Positions 1-10,640 of a stretch of DNA of 64,000 nucleotides are shown piece by piece. The DNA comes from Stomoxys calcitrans (Eukaryota; Arthropoda; Insecta; Diptera; Muscidae). The position numbers and the translations under genes are program-made. The DNA is taken from NCBI RefSeq assembly GCF_963082655.1, contig NC_081556.1:151993501-152057500 (forward strand). Reading direction: 5' to 3'. Positions within the stretch are counted from its first letter, which is position 1. The number at the start of each line of letters is the position of its first letter. Under the pieces are notes generated by a model. The model ran no database searches. It was not told the origin of the DNA and worked only from the letters and a program-made list of their open reading frames with translations.

Positions 1-604
1 GAAACTAAAAATTTGCAAAATTTTTGGCCAAATCAACAAAGACGATGCATAGCCAATGCTTAGATTCCCTAATCTATAAGGCATGGCACATTCACATGCA
101 TATTGGCTATGACTTCTTTAGGCTCAGCAGACAATGCTGCGAGGGAAAGTAAAGCAAGAAAAATTCCAAAAACATTTCGACAGACAAGTAAATATTTGTA
201 CAGACATTTGAAAACAAATGTGGTAGAGTGGGGGGCAAAAGTTATGCGCTGATAAGAATATATTAAAATTTATTTCCGACAAAATATTTACAGAAAATCA
301 TATTAAAGTCGAAAATGGAAAAGGAAAGCCACAGATACCAACACACACCAACCACTATGGGACGCGTTTCGTCTTTGGTTAGAAGACGTTTCAACCATAT
401 TTGGCGTCATGGCTTCAAGGGCCGTGCATTAGTATGTTGTATTTGAATCGTATTTATTACGAAAACGCTCGATAACCCTGTCTATTAGCTGTACTTTTTC
501 CCAATACATGTGTTTTCGTGTAATGACAGACTTTTTATCTGCGACAATTACACTACTTCCATGGTGCTCATGATTCTGCGCACCTGCTGGAAGATGTATT
601 GATG
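1..604. other. Unassigned AT-rich stretch
   Basis: No recognisable gene or repeat boundary. A short minus-strand frame lies at about 430-600, but its upstream part reads through a tRNA-like SINE head, so I do not treat it as a gene. The stretch ends where that head begins. Confidence 0.5.
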
Positions 605-690
605 GCTTCGGACGCTTGACAACGGCAACGGTTCTCGCTGTTGCTCCGTGTGGCCAGGTTCGAATCCCGGTCGAGCTCTGTCGAATTTTT
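605..690 (+). repeat. Head of a second tRNA-derived SINE-like repeat
   Basis: The segment contains a B-box-like GGTTCGAATCCCGG preceded by CTCGCTGTTGCTCCGTG. The same head occurs in reverse near 3655-3735. A tRNA-like pol III promoter core in a dispersed sequence suggests a SINE distinct from the main family in this window. A DINE-like terminus follows immediately. Only two copies were seen, so the family definition is weak. Confidence 0.45.
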
Positions 691-1072
691 ATACCCTCCA
701 CCATAGGATGGAGATATACTAATTTCGTCATTCTGTATGTAACACCTCGAAACAGGCGTCTGAGACCCCATAAAGTATATATATTCTTGATCGTCATGAC
801 ATTCTATGTCGATCTAGCCATGTCCGTCCGTCTGTTTGTCGAAAGCACGCTAACTTTCTAAGGAATAAAGCTAGGCGCTTGAAATTTTGCACAAATTCTT
901 TTAATTAGTGTAGGTCGGTTGGGATTGTAAATGGGCCAAATCGGTCCATATTTTGATATAGCTGCCATATACCCCGATCTTGGGTCTTGACTTCTTGAGC
1001 CTCTAGAGGGCTCGAGTCAAGTTCTCGTCCGATTTGACTGAAATTTTGCAGGTGGTGTTTTGGTATGATCCA
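690..1072 (-). mobile_element. DINE-1/INE-1-like element, truncated
   Basis: It begins with the terminus TATACCCTCCACCATAGG, followed by AAAGTATATATATTCTTGATC and a GTCCGTCCGTCTGT run, the same order as Drosophila INE-1. One copy of the internal GATATAGCTGCCATAT motif follows. It breaks off into a non-LTR fragment, so the palindrome end is missing. Confidence 0.7.
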
Positions 1073-1725
1073 TGGGGGAGGGTGTATAAGGGCTGGATAG
1101 GCTCAGGGCCCACGATGTGACGCTGACATAGGTTCCTGGGCATAAGGGGATTCCAGGAAATGAGAGGACGAATGAGTGCGCCAGGAGGTGTTCGTCTGCA
1201 CCGGGTGGACCAATCATGCCTATGTGCCATTTGTCGAGCTACTGAACACAGTAGAGGGGATTGCCAGGGCGGCGCCGGTGGCGAAGTGGGACACGGTAGA
1301 TGTTGCCGGCGCTTTGGCCGGTCATCGACCGGAGGAGGACGAGGGAATTGCTGGCGTTCGATAAGAGGTCGATGAGTACTTTGACAGGGGACATAACCGG
1401 ACACTGTGCCATAGGCCGCAGGGCGGCGCGCATGGGGATACCGCACAATGACTTTTGTAGGAGTTGCCTCGATGAGGATGAGGAGGAGATTATTAAGCAC
1501 TTGCTTTGTTCCTGTCCGCGACTGCAGAGACGTAGGCTCTCCTTTCTGGGAAGCCGTTTCCTCTGTGATCTAGGTAAACTTCTAAACGTACCTCTGGTAT
1601 GTCTCCTGAGAATTGTTGAGGGAACAGGCTGGTTCCGAAGGGGGGGACACAGGCTCTGGCGTAGGTAGGTCCGTGCGGTTCTTCATCTCCCGATCGGGTT
1701 TCTCCACTCTTCCTGTCTTTTTTTT
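1073..1725 (+). pseudogene. Non-LTR retrotransposon 3' fragment (RNase H and C-terminal zinc knuckle)
   Basis: Near 1130-1190 one frame reads VPGHKGIPGNERTNE, the RNase H motif seen in non-LTR elements of the I/Loa type. After a frame change, 1300-1668 reads GHCAIGRRAARMGI, then CRSCLDEDEEEIIKHLLCSC, a Cys/His knuckle typical of the C-terminus of such ORF2 proteins, and ends near TGWF. The piece lacks the reverse transcriptase and is frameshifted, so it is dead. The fragment at 47170-48095 carries the same motifs and probably belongs to the same family. Confidence 0.65.
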
Positions 1726-1939
1726 TTTGTCTTTTTATACCCACTATCGAAGGATGGGGGTATATTCATTTTGTCATTCCGTTTGCAACACAACACACAT
1801 ATCCATTTCCGACCCTATAAAGAATATATATTCTTGATCAGCGTAAAAATCTAAGACGATTTATCCATGTCCGTCCGTCTGTCTGTTAAAATCACGATAC
1901 AGTCTCTAAAAATAGAGATCTTCACTATATCTTGATATA

Positions 1940-2985
1940 GCCCCCATATAGACCGATCGACCGATTTACGGTCTTAGGGCCATAAAATCCACTTTTATTA
2001 TCCGATTTTGCTGAAATTTGGGACAGTGAGTTGTGTTAGGCCCTTCGACATCCTTCGTCAATTTGGCTTATCGATCCTTCGATTTAGGGTCTTCGGCCCA
2101 TAAAAGCCACATTTATTATCCGATTTTGCTGAAATTTGGAACAGCGAGTTATGTTAGGCAATTAGACAATCTTCGTTAACTTGGCCCAGATCGGTCCAGA
2201 TTTGGATATAGCTGCCATATAGACCGATCCGCCAATTTAGGGTCTTAGGCCCATAAAAGCCATATTTATTATCCGATTTTGCTGAATTTTGTGACAATGT
2301 GTTGTGTTAGGCCCTTCGATATATTTCCTCAATTTGGCCCAGATCGGTCCAGATTTGGATACAGCTGCCATATAGATCGATCCGCCGATTTAGAGTCTTA
2401 GGCCCTTAAAAGAAACATTTATTATCCGATTTTGCAGAAATTTGAAACAGTAAGTTATGTTAGGCCCACAGACATCCTTCGTTAATTTGACCCAGATCGG
2501 TCCAGATTTGGATTAAGCTACCATATAGACCGATCCGCCGATTTAGGGTCTTAGGCCCATAAAAGCCACATTTATTATCCGACTTTGCTGAAATTTGTGA
2601 CAGTGAGTTGTGTTAGATCACTCGACATTCTCCGTCAATTTGGACCAGATCGGTTTAAATTTGGATATAGCTGCCATATAGACCGATCCGCCGATTTAGG
2701 GTCTTAGGCACATAAAAGCCACATTTGTTATCCGATTTTGATGAAATTTGTGACAGTGAGTTGTCTTAGGCCCGTCGACATCTTTATTCAATTTGGCCCA
2801 GATCGGTTCAGATTTGAATATAGCTGCCATATAGACCGATCTCTCGATTTAAGGTTTTGGGCCTATAAAAGGCGCATTTATTATCCGATGTCGCTAAAAT
2901 TTAGGACAGTGAGTTAAATTAAGCCCCTTGACGTACTTCTGCAATATGGCACAGGTCGGTCCAGATCGGTTTTTTAGATATATTG
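1940..2985 (-). repeat. Tandem array, 153-bp period
   Basis: The motif GCTGCCATATAGACCGATC (or a close variant) recurs with its core at 2211, 2364, 2517, 2670 and 2823, an exact 153-bp spacing each time. Each unit also carries TTTAGGGTCTTAGGCCCATAA and TTATCCGATTTTGCTGAAAT. Six to seven units are visible. Confidence 0.9.
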
Positions 2986-2992
2986 GGTTGCC

Positions 2993-3216
2993 TAAAAAGT
3001 AATTGCGGATTTTTTAAAAGAAAGTAAATGAATTTTTAATAAAACTTAGAATGAACTTTAATCAAATATAATTTTTTACACTTTTTTTCTAACAAGCTAA
3101 AAGTAACAGCTGATTACTGACAGAAGAAAGAATGCAATTACAGAGTCACAAGCTGTGAAAAAATTCGTCAACGCCGACTATATGAAAAATCCGCAGTTAC
3201 TTTTTGGGCAACCCAT
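2993..3216. mobile_element. Mariner-type MITE
   Basis: The terminal inverted repeats are about 30 bp: TTGGGTTGCCTAAAAAGTAA at the left and the reverse complement of the same pattern, ending TTTTTGGGCAACCCAT, at the right. TA dinucleotides flank both ends (2991-2992 and 3217-3218), matching a Tc1/mariner TA target duplication. The 224-bp body has no transposase. It sits inside the 153-bp array, so it is younger than that array. Confidence 0.8.
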
Positions 3217-3479
3217 TAGCTACTATCAAGACCAATATTTTGTTATACACAATTGAACAATGACTTTTACTTATTAGTATTTGGTCCAAATCGGAACATA
3301 TTTCGATGTAACTGCTATGGGGCATAAGGTATGGAATTTTCACCGGATTTTGATGAACGGTGGTTTACATATATACCCGAGGTGGTGGGTATCCAAAGTT
3401 CGGCCGGGCCGAACTTAACGCCTCTTTACATGTTCTTTTATTACATCTAGTACAAGGTCTCACACTTTCCCTTTTCTTG

Positions 3480-3735
3480 CTCTTTCTCTCTCTAGGGTAC
3501 CACAATGGGCCAAACTGGCCTCCGAGTGAACTCACCTTTGGTGGGCGACCCATTTAAGCTAACCTAATATAACCTTGCCGGTTGGGGCGATGATCATTTG
3601 CAAAGAAAATCTCCTCTCTAACAGGCAAAAAACTTAAAAATGAAAAAATTCGTCAGAGCCCGGCCGATATTCGAACCTGGGCACACGGAGCAACAGCGAG
3701 AGCCGTTATAGCCTCGCCATATTTTCAAAATACGT
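3480..3735 (-). repeat. Second tRNA-derived SINE-like copy with tail
   Basis: On the minus strand the head reads TGGCGAGGCTATAACGG, CTCGCTGTTGCTCCGTG and then GGTTCGAAT, resembling A and B boxes. Downstream comes a TTAGGTTAGCTTAAATGGG block. It shares its head with 605-690. Boundaries are approximate. Confidence 0.45.
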
Positions 3736-4307
3736 TCTTCTATTGCCCCTTAACATAATTAAAAAGAGTTTAGCTGCCGGTACCTGTCTCATTTTCGTTT
3801 AGAGGGAAAAAATATAAAAAGATATGGTTCAAGAATTGTATGGAGGACATGACCACAGTCGAAAAATCTTTGGAATAAATCTATAGCATTTTAACGAATG
3901 AGGATATCCACACGAAACTTGACATACTGAATGTGGAGATGGTTTTTAATAATTATGCAAAATTTGGAGTTCCTAGTAGGTCCAGGGGCTGACTCTAGCA
4001 TTTCAATTTTTGAAGTGCTGCCAAAAATGCATTTATAGGCTTATCGTCATGAGCTCGTAAAAACCTCCAAAAAACATGCATAGATGTCTGGAATATCTAT
4101 AACTTGATAACTGAGATAATGGAGTTACAAATTTTTCTTTCAGGATTTCAGTCAAGATATCGCCGGCGTTTTTTGGCATTGCGACACTATTTCTTTACCA
4201 ATTGCGCATCTGATGGTATACCATTAGAGCCCTTGTTAAGCATTTGAAGTAACACTTTTATTTACCACTGTAACTACAATAATTCATAAACTCAGAAACA
4301 TACATAC
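3736..4307. other. Probable Ipk1 intron, nothing recognised
   Basis: This lies downstream of the Ipk1 exon that ends at 4308 on the minus strand. I looked for the next kinase exon on the minus strand and found none, so the remaining exons are probably left of the window. Confidence 0.45.
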
Positions 4308-4463
4308 CTGGCCTGAAAGGCCTAATGTGCTCATTTATCCATTCCCTGTCATTGGGATTTGGCACTGCAACAATATCCGCTTCGAATACAAACTCATTTC
4401 CCAGAAGACAGCGTATGATACCAATATAAGCCACATAATGGTCCATTGTCAAGATTCCAACAG
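4308..4463 (-). CDS. Ipk1: Inositol-pentakisphosphate 2-kinase, internal exon
   Basis: This exon encodes about 52 residues, including YIGIIRCLLGNEFVFEADIV and ending WINEHIRPFRP, which I recognise as the inositol-pentakisphosphate 2-kinase family. That enzyme phosphorylates the 2-position of InsP5 to make InsP6. The minus-strand acceptor is CCAG|CTGTTGG at 4464/4463 and the donor is CCAG|GTATGT at 4308/4307, a near-consensus site. The upstream exon ends in phase 1 and this exon supplies the two bases that complete the codon (g+ct, Ala), so the frame continues. The exon also leaves in phase 1. The open frame runs past both splice sites into intron (4258-4659), so ORF length alone misleads. Later exons were not found. 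Confidence 0.75.
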
Positions 4464-5627
4464 CTGGCTTGGAGCAACCACACCATCGCGCACACACAGG
4501 CCACAAAGGAGCAGAAGCCGTATTGTTGGCAAAATTTACGGTGGGGTGAAAAACGGAAGCAGCCGGAAACATAGAAATAAAATAGGAGAAAACAAACAAA
4601 AAAGTTGCATATAGACAAAAGCTAAACAGACGGTCAAACACATTTAGATGCGGCCCCATACGTTGGGACCAGAACTCCCAAGGATGGGATTGGAATTGGA
4701 TGGTACGGTGGAATGGGCAAGCAGACAGCTGGGTGCAGCAAATGAATTAGCAATAATGCCAACCAAAAAAAAAAAAAAAAACTAACCGAATGAGGAACTT
4801 TTGTGGCGATAAGCCTTGGACAGGCGGCTGTAAAAGACCTGGGGATAGACAAATGGACGTAAAGACACACAGACAGGCCGACAGACAATCGGCTGAACAA
4901 TAACTCTACCAGTGCAACATATCAGCAACAATAATAAATGAAAGCGAATGATATAAACACATTCCTTCGAAATTCGGAAGGCAAAACAAGAAATTCCAAA
5001 TAAAATCATTAAAGTTTTCAAAATGGAATTTCAGAGGCGTTCCCCACGAAATCATCCCCCTAAAGCTGGCACTTGGAAATAAAGTTACATTAGGGTATAC
5101 TGAATAGAATATAACCATAGACAAAGGACAGGTAAAGACTTTGAAACTCAAAATGTTAATAAAATGACTCAGTAATTCTCCGTTGAATGTCGCCAGGGTG
5201 TTTTAGACCACTTAATGTCCATGTGGAATTTGGGTGCTTAAGTTATCCAATTTGCACCGGATTCTGACGAAAGGGAGTTTTCATATATACCCGAGGTGAT
5301 GGGTATCCAAAGTTCGGCCCGGGCGAACTTAATGCTTGTTTTACTTGTTTAAAATCATTGCTGGGTGGGTTGCCAACTTTTTATGTTGACATTTTGTTTT
5401 GAACAAAATGTCAAATGGTGTTCATAACAGGAGACTCATATAGCTTGAAACTTTAAAATTCCTAAATTTGGGCCCACTTTCCCCTTTCCCTTCGGCATAC
5501 CCTAATGTAGACTAAACAAATATAATATTTGCTGCAATCAGCAGTTTGCCCCATAGCCAAAAAGGATACTTTGAGGCAATAGCGGGGAGCAGATTAGGAT
5601 GATAGCATAGACATCCGAAAGTCATAC
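4464..5627 (-). other. Ipk1 intron
   Basis: The span between the two supported exons starts with GTATGA after the exon ending at 5628 and ends with CCAG before 4463. It holds an A-run at about 4766-4783 and a DINE-like end at 5200-5350. Other reading frames here have no recognisable content. Confidence 0.6.
5200..5350 (-). repeat. DINE-like terminal fragment in the intron
   Basis: It contains CATATATACCCGAGGTGATGG, then GTTCGGCCCGGGCGAACTTAA, a variant of the palindrome terminus, and a TTTTACTTGTTT end. Only the palindrome end of an element is present. Confidence 0.7.
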
Positions 5628-6346
5628 CGTTCGTTTGGAATTGCTGTTGGCTGATGGTAGTTAAAGTCATGTTTGTTGGCTCCTGCTGTTTCAATGCAGG
5701 CTGTTCTTCTTGTTCCTGCTGTTGCTGTTCCAGCTCCTGTTTCTGGCATTGTTGTTTGTTTGGCTCAGGATATTTTGGGCCAAATGGGTTCTCTTGATGT
5801 TGTTGCTGGCCAGCTATATGTTGCAGTTGCAGTTGTGACTGTCCATGTTCAGATGGATGTTGTTGTTGTTGTTGACATTTTAGTTGAATTTTTGGCAAAC
5901 GTAAAACTTTTTTAAATTGCGGTAATGCAAGCACCAAATTTGCATTACCCTCAGCACGATAGATCAACTCAATTTGGCTCAGTTCCATGCGAGGTTTTTT
6001 CCCATGCTGAAGTGTTTGCTGCCGACGGAGTTGCTCTTGTTGCTGCTGCTGCTGCTGCAGCTCCAACATTCCTTGCGGATTACCCAAACTGATACTGGGG
6101 CCTTGCAAATGTTGAGGGTGCTGATGTTGTACTGCTTGCCTTAAAGCATCCAACAGCTCCAACAATTCCTTTGGTGCCTTATTTGATTGTAAGCATGATG
6201 AAGCGTATGATGATGCTTCAGAAGCCATTGTATCTCTTCAATCTTCCTAACTTTGAAATTACCCCCTTTGGTTAGTTGTATGGTCTCGCTGGTTGGTTGA
6301 TGGGGTTTTAGTTGCTGCCACTGTTGCTGGTTTTTGTTGAGAATCC
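5628..6346 (-). CDS. Ipk1: Inositol-pentakisphosphate 2-kinase, first coding exon with glutamine-rich insert
   Basis: The start codon is at 6228-6226 in a good context (GATACAATGG); 6229-6346 would be 5' UTR after an acceptor (T-rich tract then TTGTAG|GGATTC at 6347/6346). Residues 80-115 contain IELIYRAEGNANLVLALPQF then KKVLRLPK, the nucleotide-binding N-lobe signature of this kinase family. A long Gln-rich stretch (about residues 118-195) follows directly, an unusual place for a low-complexity insert. A shorter Gln run lies at about residues 58-70. The likely donor is AACG|GTATGACT at 5628/5627; the frame beyond it to 5512 is intron read-through. The exon has about 200 coding codons and ends in phase 1. 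The family call rests on the N-lobe motif plus the downstream exon. Confidence 0.75.
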
Positions 6347-6700
6347 CTACAACCAAAAAAAAAAAAAAAAAAAAAACAGGAAAAATGTTAGAAACTATAT
6401 ACAAGAAAATTCTAAACATTTTTGAATGATTAGATAAAAATACATATATTTCCAAATTTATTGCAGTAGCACCTCTTTGTCCACCTATTTGACGGTTTAT
6501 AGTCTAGACATCTGAATTTAATAGGCAGAAATAACGTGCATGTATGCTTTTTTTCTCCACAGGCTGTGTGGTTCAAATATAACCATATATCGAAGTTGGG
6601 ATAGTTCTTTTGTAGATGAAAACTACTTTCGGTACAGCAAGAATGTAATCCAACAACCGATACCGGAAGTGAGTGAGTCCTTAGTGGAATGTTCATGGGT
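6347..6700. other. Probable Ipk1 upstream intron
   Basis: This begins with a T-rich tract (minus strand) next to the acceptor at 6347. Nothing else is recognisable before the minisatellite starts. A promoter or non-coding first exon was not identified. Confidence 0.4.
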
Positions 6701-8520
6701 TCGACTCGTCAGCATCCTAAAGCTGATTTACTCGCATCCTAATGCTACTCCGTCTGCATCCTAATGCTGATTTGTTCGCATCCTAATGCAGATTCGTTTG
6801 CATCCTAACGCGAATCGTCTGAATCCTAATGTTGATTCGCTCACATCCTAATGCTACTCGTTTGCATCCATTGCAGTTTTTACCCTGACGCGACACGTCC
6901 ACATTCTAACGCTGATTTGTTCGCATCCTAACGTGACTCGCCTGCATCCTAACGCAACTTATTCGCTACCCAAAGTGACTCGTGGGCATCCTAAGGCTGA
7001 CTTTTTCGCATCCCAACGCTGATTTGTTTACACCCTAACACAACTCGTCTGCATGCTAAACCTGATTCGCTAACATCCTAACGCGACTCGTTGGCTTCCA
7101 TTGCAGTTTACACCCTAACGCGACTCGTCCGAACGTTTATTTGTTCGCATCCTAACGCGACACGTCCGCATCCTAAAGTGACTCGTCCGTATCCTAACGC
7201 TGACTTATTCGCATCGTAACGCTGATTCGTTTGCACTCTCGAAAAGAAAAGTGCGCAGTCAGAAAGTCTCGAAGCCCTAAGAATAACGTGATCGTTCGCA
7301 TTGTAACGCAAATCGTTCGCATACTAACTGACTGATCCTTTTGTAGCAGAAATAACGCTAATTCGTTTGCATCCTAACGCGACTCGTCAGCATCCTAATG
7401 CTACTCGTTCGTATTCTAACGCGACACGTCCGCTTCCTAAAATGACTCGTCCGTCTCCCAATGCTGATTTGTTCCCATCCCAGCGCTGCTTCGTTTGCAA
7501 CCTAACGCGACTCGTCAGAATCCTAATGTTGATTCGCTCACACCCTAATGCTACTCGTTTGCATCCATTGCAGTTTGTACCCTGACGCGACACGTCCACA
7601 TTCTAACGCTGATTTGTTCGCATCCTAACGTGACTCGCCTGCATCCTAACGCAACTTATTCGCTACCCAAAGTGACTCGTGTGCATTCTAAGGCTGACTG
7701 GTTCACATCTCAGCGCTGATTCGTTTGTACCCTAACACGACTCGTCTGCATGCTAAAGCTGAATCGCTCACATCCTAACGCGACTCGTTGGCTTCCATTG
7801 CAGTTTACACCCTAACGCGACACGTTCACATCCTAACGCGACTCGTCCGAACACTTTTTTGATCGCATCCTAACGCGACACGTCCGCATCGTAACGCGAA
7901 CTTGTTCGCATCGTAACGCTGATTCGTTTGCACCTTAGTGCGACTCGTTCGCACCCTAACGCTTATTCGTTTACACCCTAACGCGACTCGTTCGCTTCCA
8001 TTGCAGTTTGCACCCTAGTGTGACACGTCCACATCCTAACGCAACTCGTCCGAACGCTTATTTGTTCGTATCCTATAGCGACTCGTCTGCATCCTAACGG
8101 GACTCGTCTGCACCCTATCGTTGACTCGTTCGTACCCTAATGCGACTCATTCGCATCCTAACGCTAATACGTCTGCATCCTTAACCTGATTTATTCGCAT
8201 CCTAACAACGACTCTTTCGCATCCTAACGCATTTCGCTGATTCATTTGCGCCCGAATGCAACAAGTCTACATCCTAACGCAGATTCGCTCATATTTTAAC
8301 GCAACTCGTCTGCATCCTAACACTGATTCGCTTGCGCCCTGATGCGACTCATTCTCATCCTAACGCTGATCCGTTTGCACCCTAACGCGACTCCTCTGCA
8401 TCCTAACGCTGATTCGCTCACACCTTTAGGCGCCTCGTTCACATTCTAAAGCTGATTCGTTCGCAACCTAAGGCACGTCCGCATCCTGATTCATTCGCAT
8501 CCAAATCTAACCGACCGAGT
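6700..8520 (+). repeat. Degenerate 21-22-bp minisatellite
   Basis: The unit is roughly GCATCCTAACGCGACTCGTCC alternating with GCATCCTAACGCTGATTCGTT, repeated about 80 times with variation. Some units are replaced by a CCATTGCAGTTTACACC variant that recurs near 6868, 7098, 7566, 7794 and 7997. The region has no credible reading frame. Confidence 0.9.
6805..8180 (+). repeat. 697-bp higher-order duplication within the minisatellite
   Basis: GAATCCTAATGTTGATTCGC at 6821 recurs at 7518, and GTTGGCTTCCATTGCAGTTT recurs 697 bp apart (7091 and 7788). Variant units between these points also match in order, including CAACTTATTCGCTACCCAAA. A third, weaker copy of the TTCCATTGCAG unit follows at about 7991. 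This indicates duplication of a block of about 32 units. Confidence 0.8.
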
Positions 8521-9292
8521 GCCTGAATTCTCAAGAACAGCAACCTACCGGCTAAAAGAGCTTTACTGACTGACACCACCCAACAAACTAGAACACCATT
8601 GAATTGTAATCACTGAAGTATTGAAAAGGATTTATAAGTGTTATTATTTAAGGATTGTGGGTCCTTCAATATACAAAAAATCTTGGACGGCTGCTGGTCT
8701 ACCTCAGCCGGCGATACAATCACGTTATACAAGGCCCGGACACATCTTGTAACATGTGACCGAGAGTTGTCCAAAGTTATTTGGAAAACAGTGTATGGAA
8801 AGTTTTGGCTCATCCCATAAAGCGGCCTATACTGACTGTCTCTTCCCGGCACGGGATAGCTGTGAGCATCATACAGCAATGTGGTTCGATCTGTGTGGTA
8901 TCACGAGAAGCTTAGCTACATGGCGCGTCCACAGGTTGCGGTTAGTGTAATGCTTCATACGGAGTAGCTGCAACGGCAGTCGCAGACAATCAGCGGAATC
9001 GAACGGAGAGTCTTGGTAAGGGGCCGGGCGGTTGCACAAATACTGAGTGCCTATGATGCTCGATATGACAAGACAGGTAATTGGCGCCTTTAAGTAACCA
9101 GTGGCCACCCTGATCCTGCGGCGATCGGTCCTTTGGACAGGAACGAGCTTGCTCACCTACTGGAGCTTGACGAGGATCGCCTTCTCCACATGAAAATGTG
9201 GCTACAACAACAGTAATTTTCTTCGACTTATGTCTGATACCGTCTTGAAATTAGCTTAACTATGAAACAAGGTTTGAGGAATTGGCTTGATT
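8521..9292. other. Unclassified interspersed sequence with a CAA-rich end
   Basis: 8640-9215 has higher GC than its surroundings and ends GTGGCTACAACAACAG, which could be the 3' tail of a retroelement. I recognise no protein in any frame, and the type remains unknown. Confidence 0.35.
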
Positions 9293-9305
9293 CATTCTTT
9301 ACTTC

Positions 9306-9593
9306 TGACGCCACCATAGCGCAGAGGTTAGCATGTCCGCCTATGACGCTGAACGCCTGGGTTCGAATCCTGGCGAGACCATCAGAAAAACTTTTCAATG
9401 GTGGTTTTCCCCTCCTAATGCTGGCAACATTCTCGAAAGAAGTATCGCACTGCGGCACGCCGTTCGGACTCGGCTATAAAAAGGAGGCCCCTTATCATTG
9501 AGCTTAAAACTTGAATCGGACTGCACTCATTGATATGTGAGAGTTTGCCCTTGTTCCGTAGTGGAATGTTCATGGGCAGAATTTGCATTTTTG
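9306..9593 (+). mobile_element. tRNA-derived SINE, full copy with target duplication
   Basis: It begins GCCACCATAGCGCAGAGG (A-box-like) and has the B box GGGTTCGAATCC about 45 bp later. A shared body follows (GCTGGCAAC, GCACTGCGGCACGCCGTTCG, GGAGGCCCCTTATCATTGAG), with the end TGGAATGTTCATGGGC and TTTGCATTT. Flanking copies CATTCTTTACTTC (9293-9305) and CATTCTTTATTTC (9594-9606) form a 13-bp target duplication with one mismatch. No cloverleaf tRNA is completed, so it is not a tRNA gene. Confidence 0.85.
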
Positions 9594-9606
9594 CATTCTT
9601 TATTTC

Positions 9607-9868
9607 AAGACCGAAGTATACTGGATTGGTGAAAGTATTGACTAACAATACTTTTACCATTCTAGTATAGCATTCACTTTGCTATGCATATTTTCGATGA
9701 TTGCATTTTCAAGCCAAAAAACTATGTTTTTAATCAGTGCAACTAATATTGAAATGTGTAAGATTTTTCCCATTATGACTTTACTTTCCTGTTTTAGTAT
9801 ATTGGCCTCTTGTTTCCATATTGTGATGAACGTAGCTTGGAGTTAAAAAATAATAATTTTTTAACTAT
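9607..9868. other. Unassigned AT-rich spacer
   Basis: Nothing recognisable lies between the SINE and the next DINE-like element. Confidence 0.5.
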
Positions 9869-10640
9869 AACAAGTAAGAGCGTGCTAAGTTCGGCCGGGC
9901 CGAATCTTATATACTCTCCACCATGGTCGCATCTGTCGAGTTTTTTGCGCAGTATCTGATTTTAGGCAAACAAAGTGTAATGAATAAGGACGGAGGAGCA
10001 GCTATATCAAGTTATAGTCCGATTCGGGGCTCAAGAAGCAAAATCGGAAGATCGGTTTATATGGAAGCTGTATCAAGCTATAGATCGATTCTGACCACAT
10101 TGCACACGTATATTGAAGGCCATGGGATGAGCCGTTGTACAAAATTTGTGCCAAATCGAATGAGGCTCTAGAGGCTGAAGAAGTCAATACCCAAGATCGG
10201 TTTATATGGCAGCTATATCAGGTTATAGACCGATTTGAGCCATACTTAGCACAGTTTTTGGAAGTGATATCAAAACACTATGTGCGAAATTTCAGTCAGA
10301 TCGGACGAGAATTGCGCTCTCTAGAGGCTCCCGAAGTCAAGACCTAAGATCGATTTATATGGCAGCTATATCAAAACATGGATCGATTTGGCCCATTTAC
10401 AATCCAAACCGACCTGCACTAATAAGAAGTACTTGTGCAAAATTTCAAGCGTCTAGCTTACTCCTTCGAAAGTTAGCGTGCTTTCGACAGACAGACGGAC
10501 GGACGGACATGGCTAGTTCGACTTGAAATGTCACGACGATCAAGAATATATATACTTTATGGGGTCTTAGACGCATATTTCGAGGTGTAACAAACAGACT
10601 GACGAATTTAGTATACCCCCATCCTATGGTGGAGGGCATA
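9869..10640 (+). mobile_element. Complete DINE-1/INE-1-like element (type I)
   Basis: The left end is AACAAGTAAGAGCGTGC followed by TTCGGCCGGGCCGAA (9890-9904) and TATATACTCTCCACCATGG. The core has units with GGTTTATATGGCAGCTATATC. The right end has GACAGACGGACGGACGGACA, ATCAAGAATATATATACTTT and ATACCCCCATCCTATGGTGG. The inward-facing TATACYCTCCACCAT / ATGGTGGAGGGCATA pair forms a subterminal inverted repeat. At 772 bp it is the most compact intact copy here and a good type sequence. Confidence 0.8.

Larger units (their letters stand above)
1736..3436 (-). mobile_element. DINE-1/INE-1-like element with 153-bp internal tandem array
   Basis: One end is TATACCCACTATCGAAGGATGG, AAGAATATATATTCTTGATC and GTCCGTCCGTCTGTCTG. 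The other end is the palindrome TTCGGCCGGGCCGAA at 3399-3413, followed by AACTTAACGCC. Between them lies a tandem array, and a mariner-type MITE is inserted at 2993-3216. No coding capacity was seen. The order matches non-autonomous Helitron/Helentron-like DINE elements of flies; the assignment is by resemblance. Confidence 0.7.

Noticed and set aside
1940..2985. CRISPR array
   Set aside because: Units are 153 bp with no short-repeat/spacer pattern, in a eukaryotic DINE-like element.
4258..4659. Whole 133-codon frame as one Ipk1 exon
   Set aside because: Only 4308-4463 shows family similarity and lies between good splice sites. The rest reads into intron.
5673..5915. Val-rich plus-strand frame
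   Set aside because: Antisense shadow of the Gln-rich Ipk1 exon.
9310..9380. Genuine tRNA gene (B box GGTTCGAATCC)
   Set aside because: The cloverleaf cannot be completed, and the same head recurs with a long shared body, so it is a SINE.
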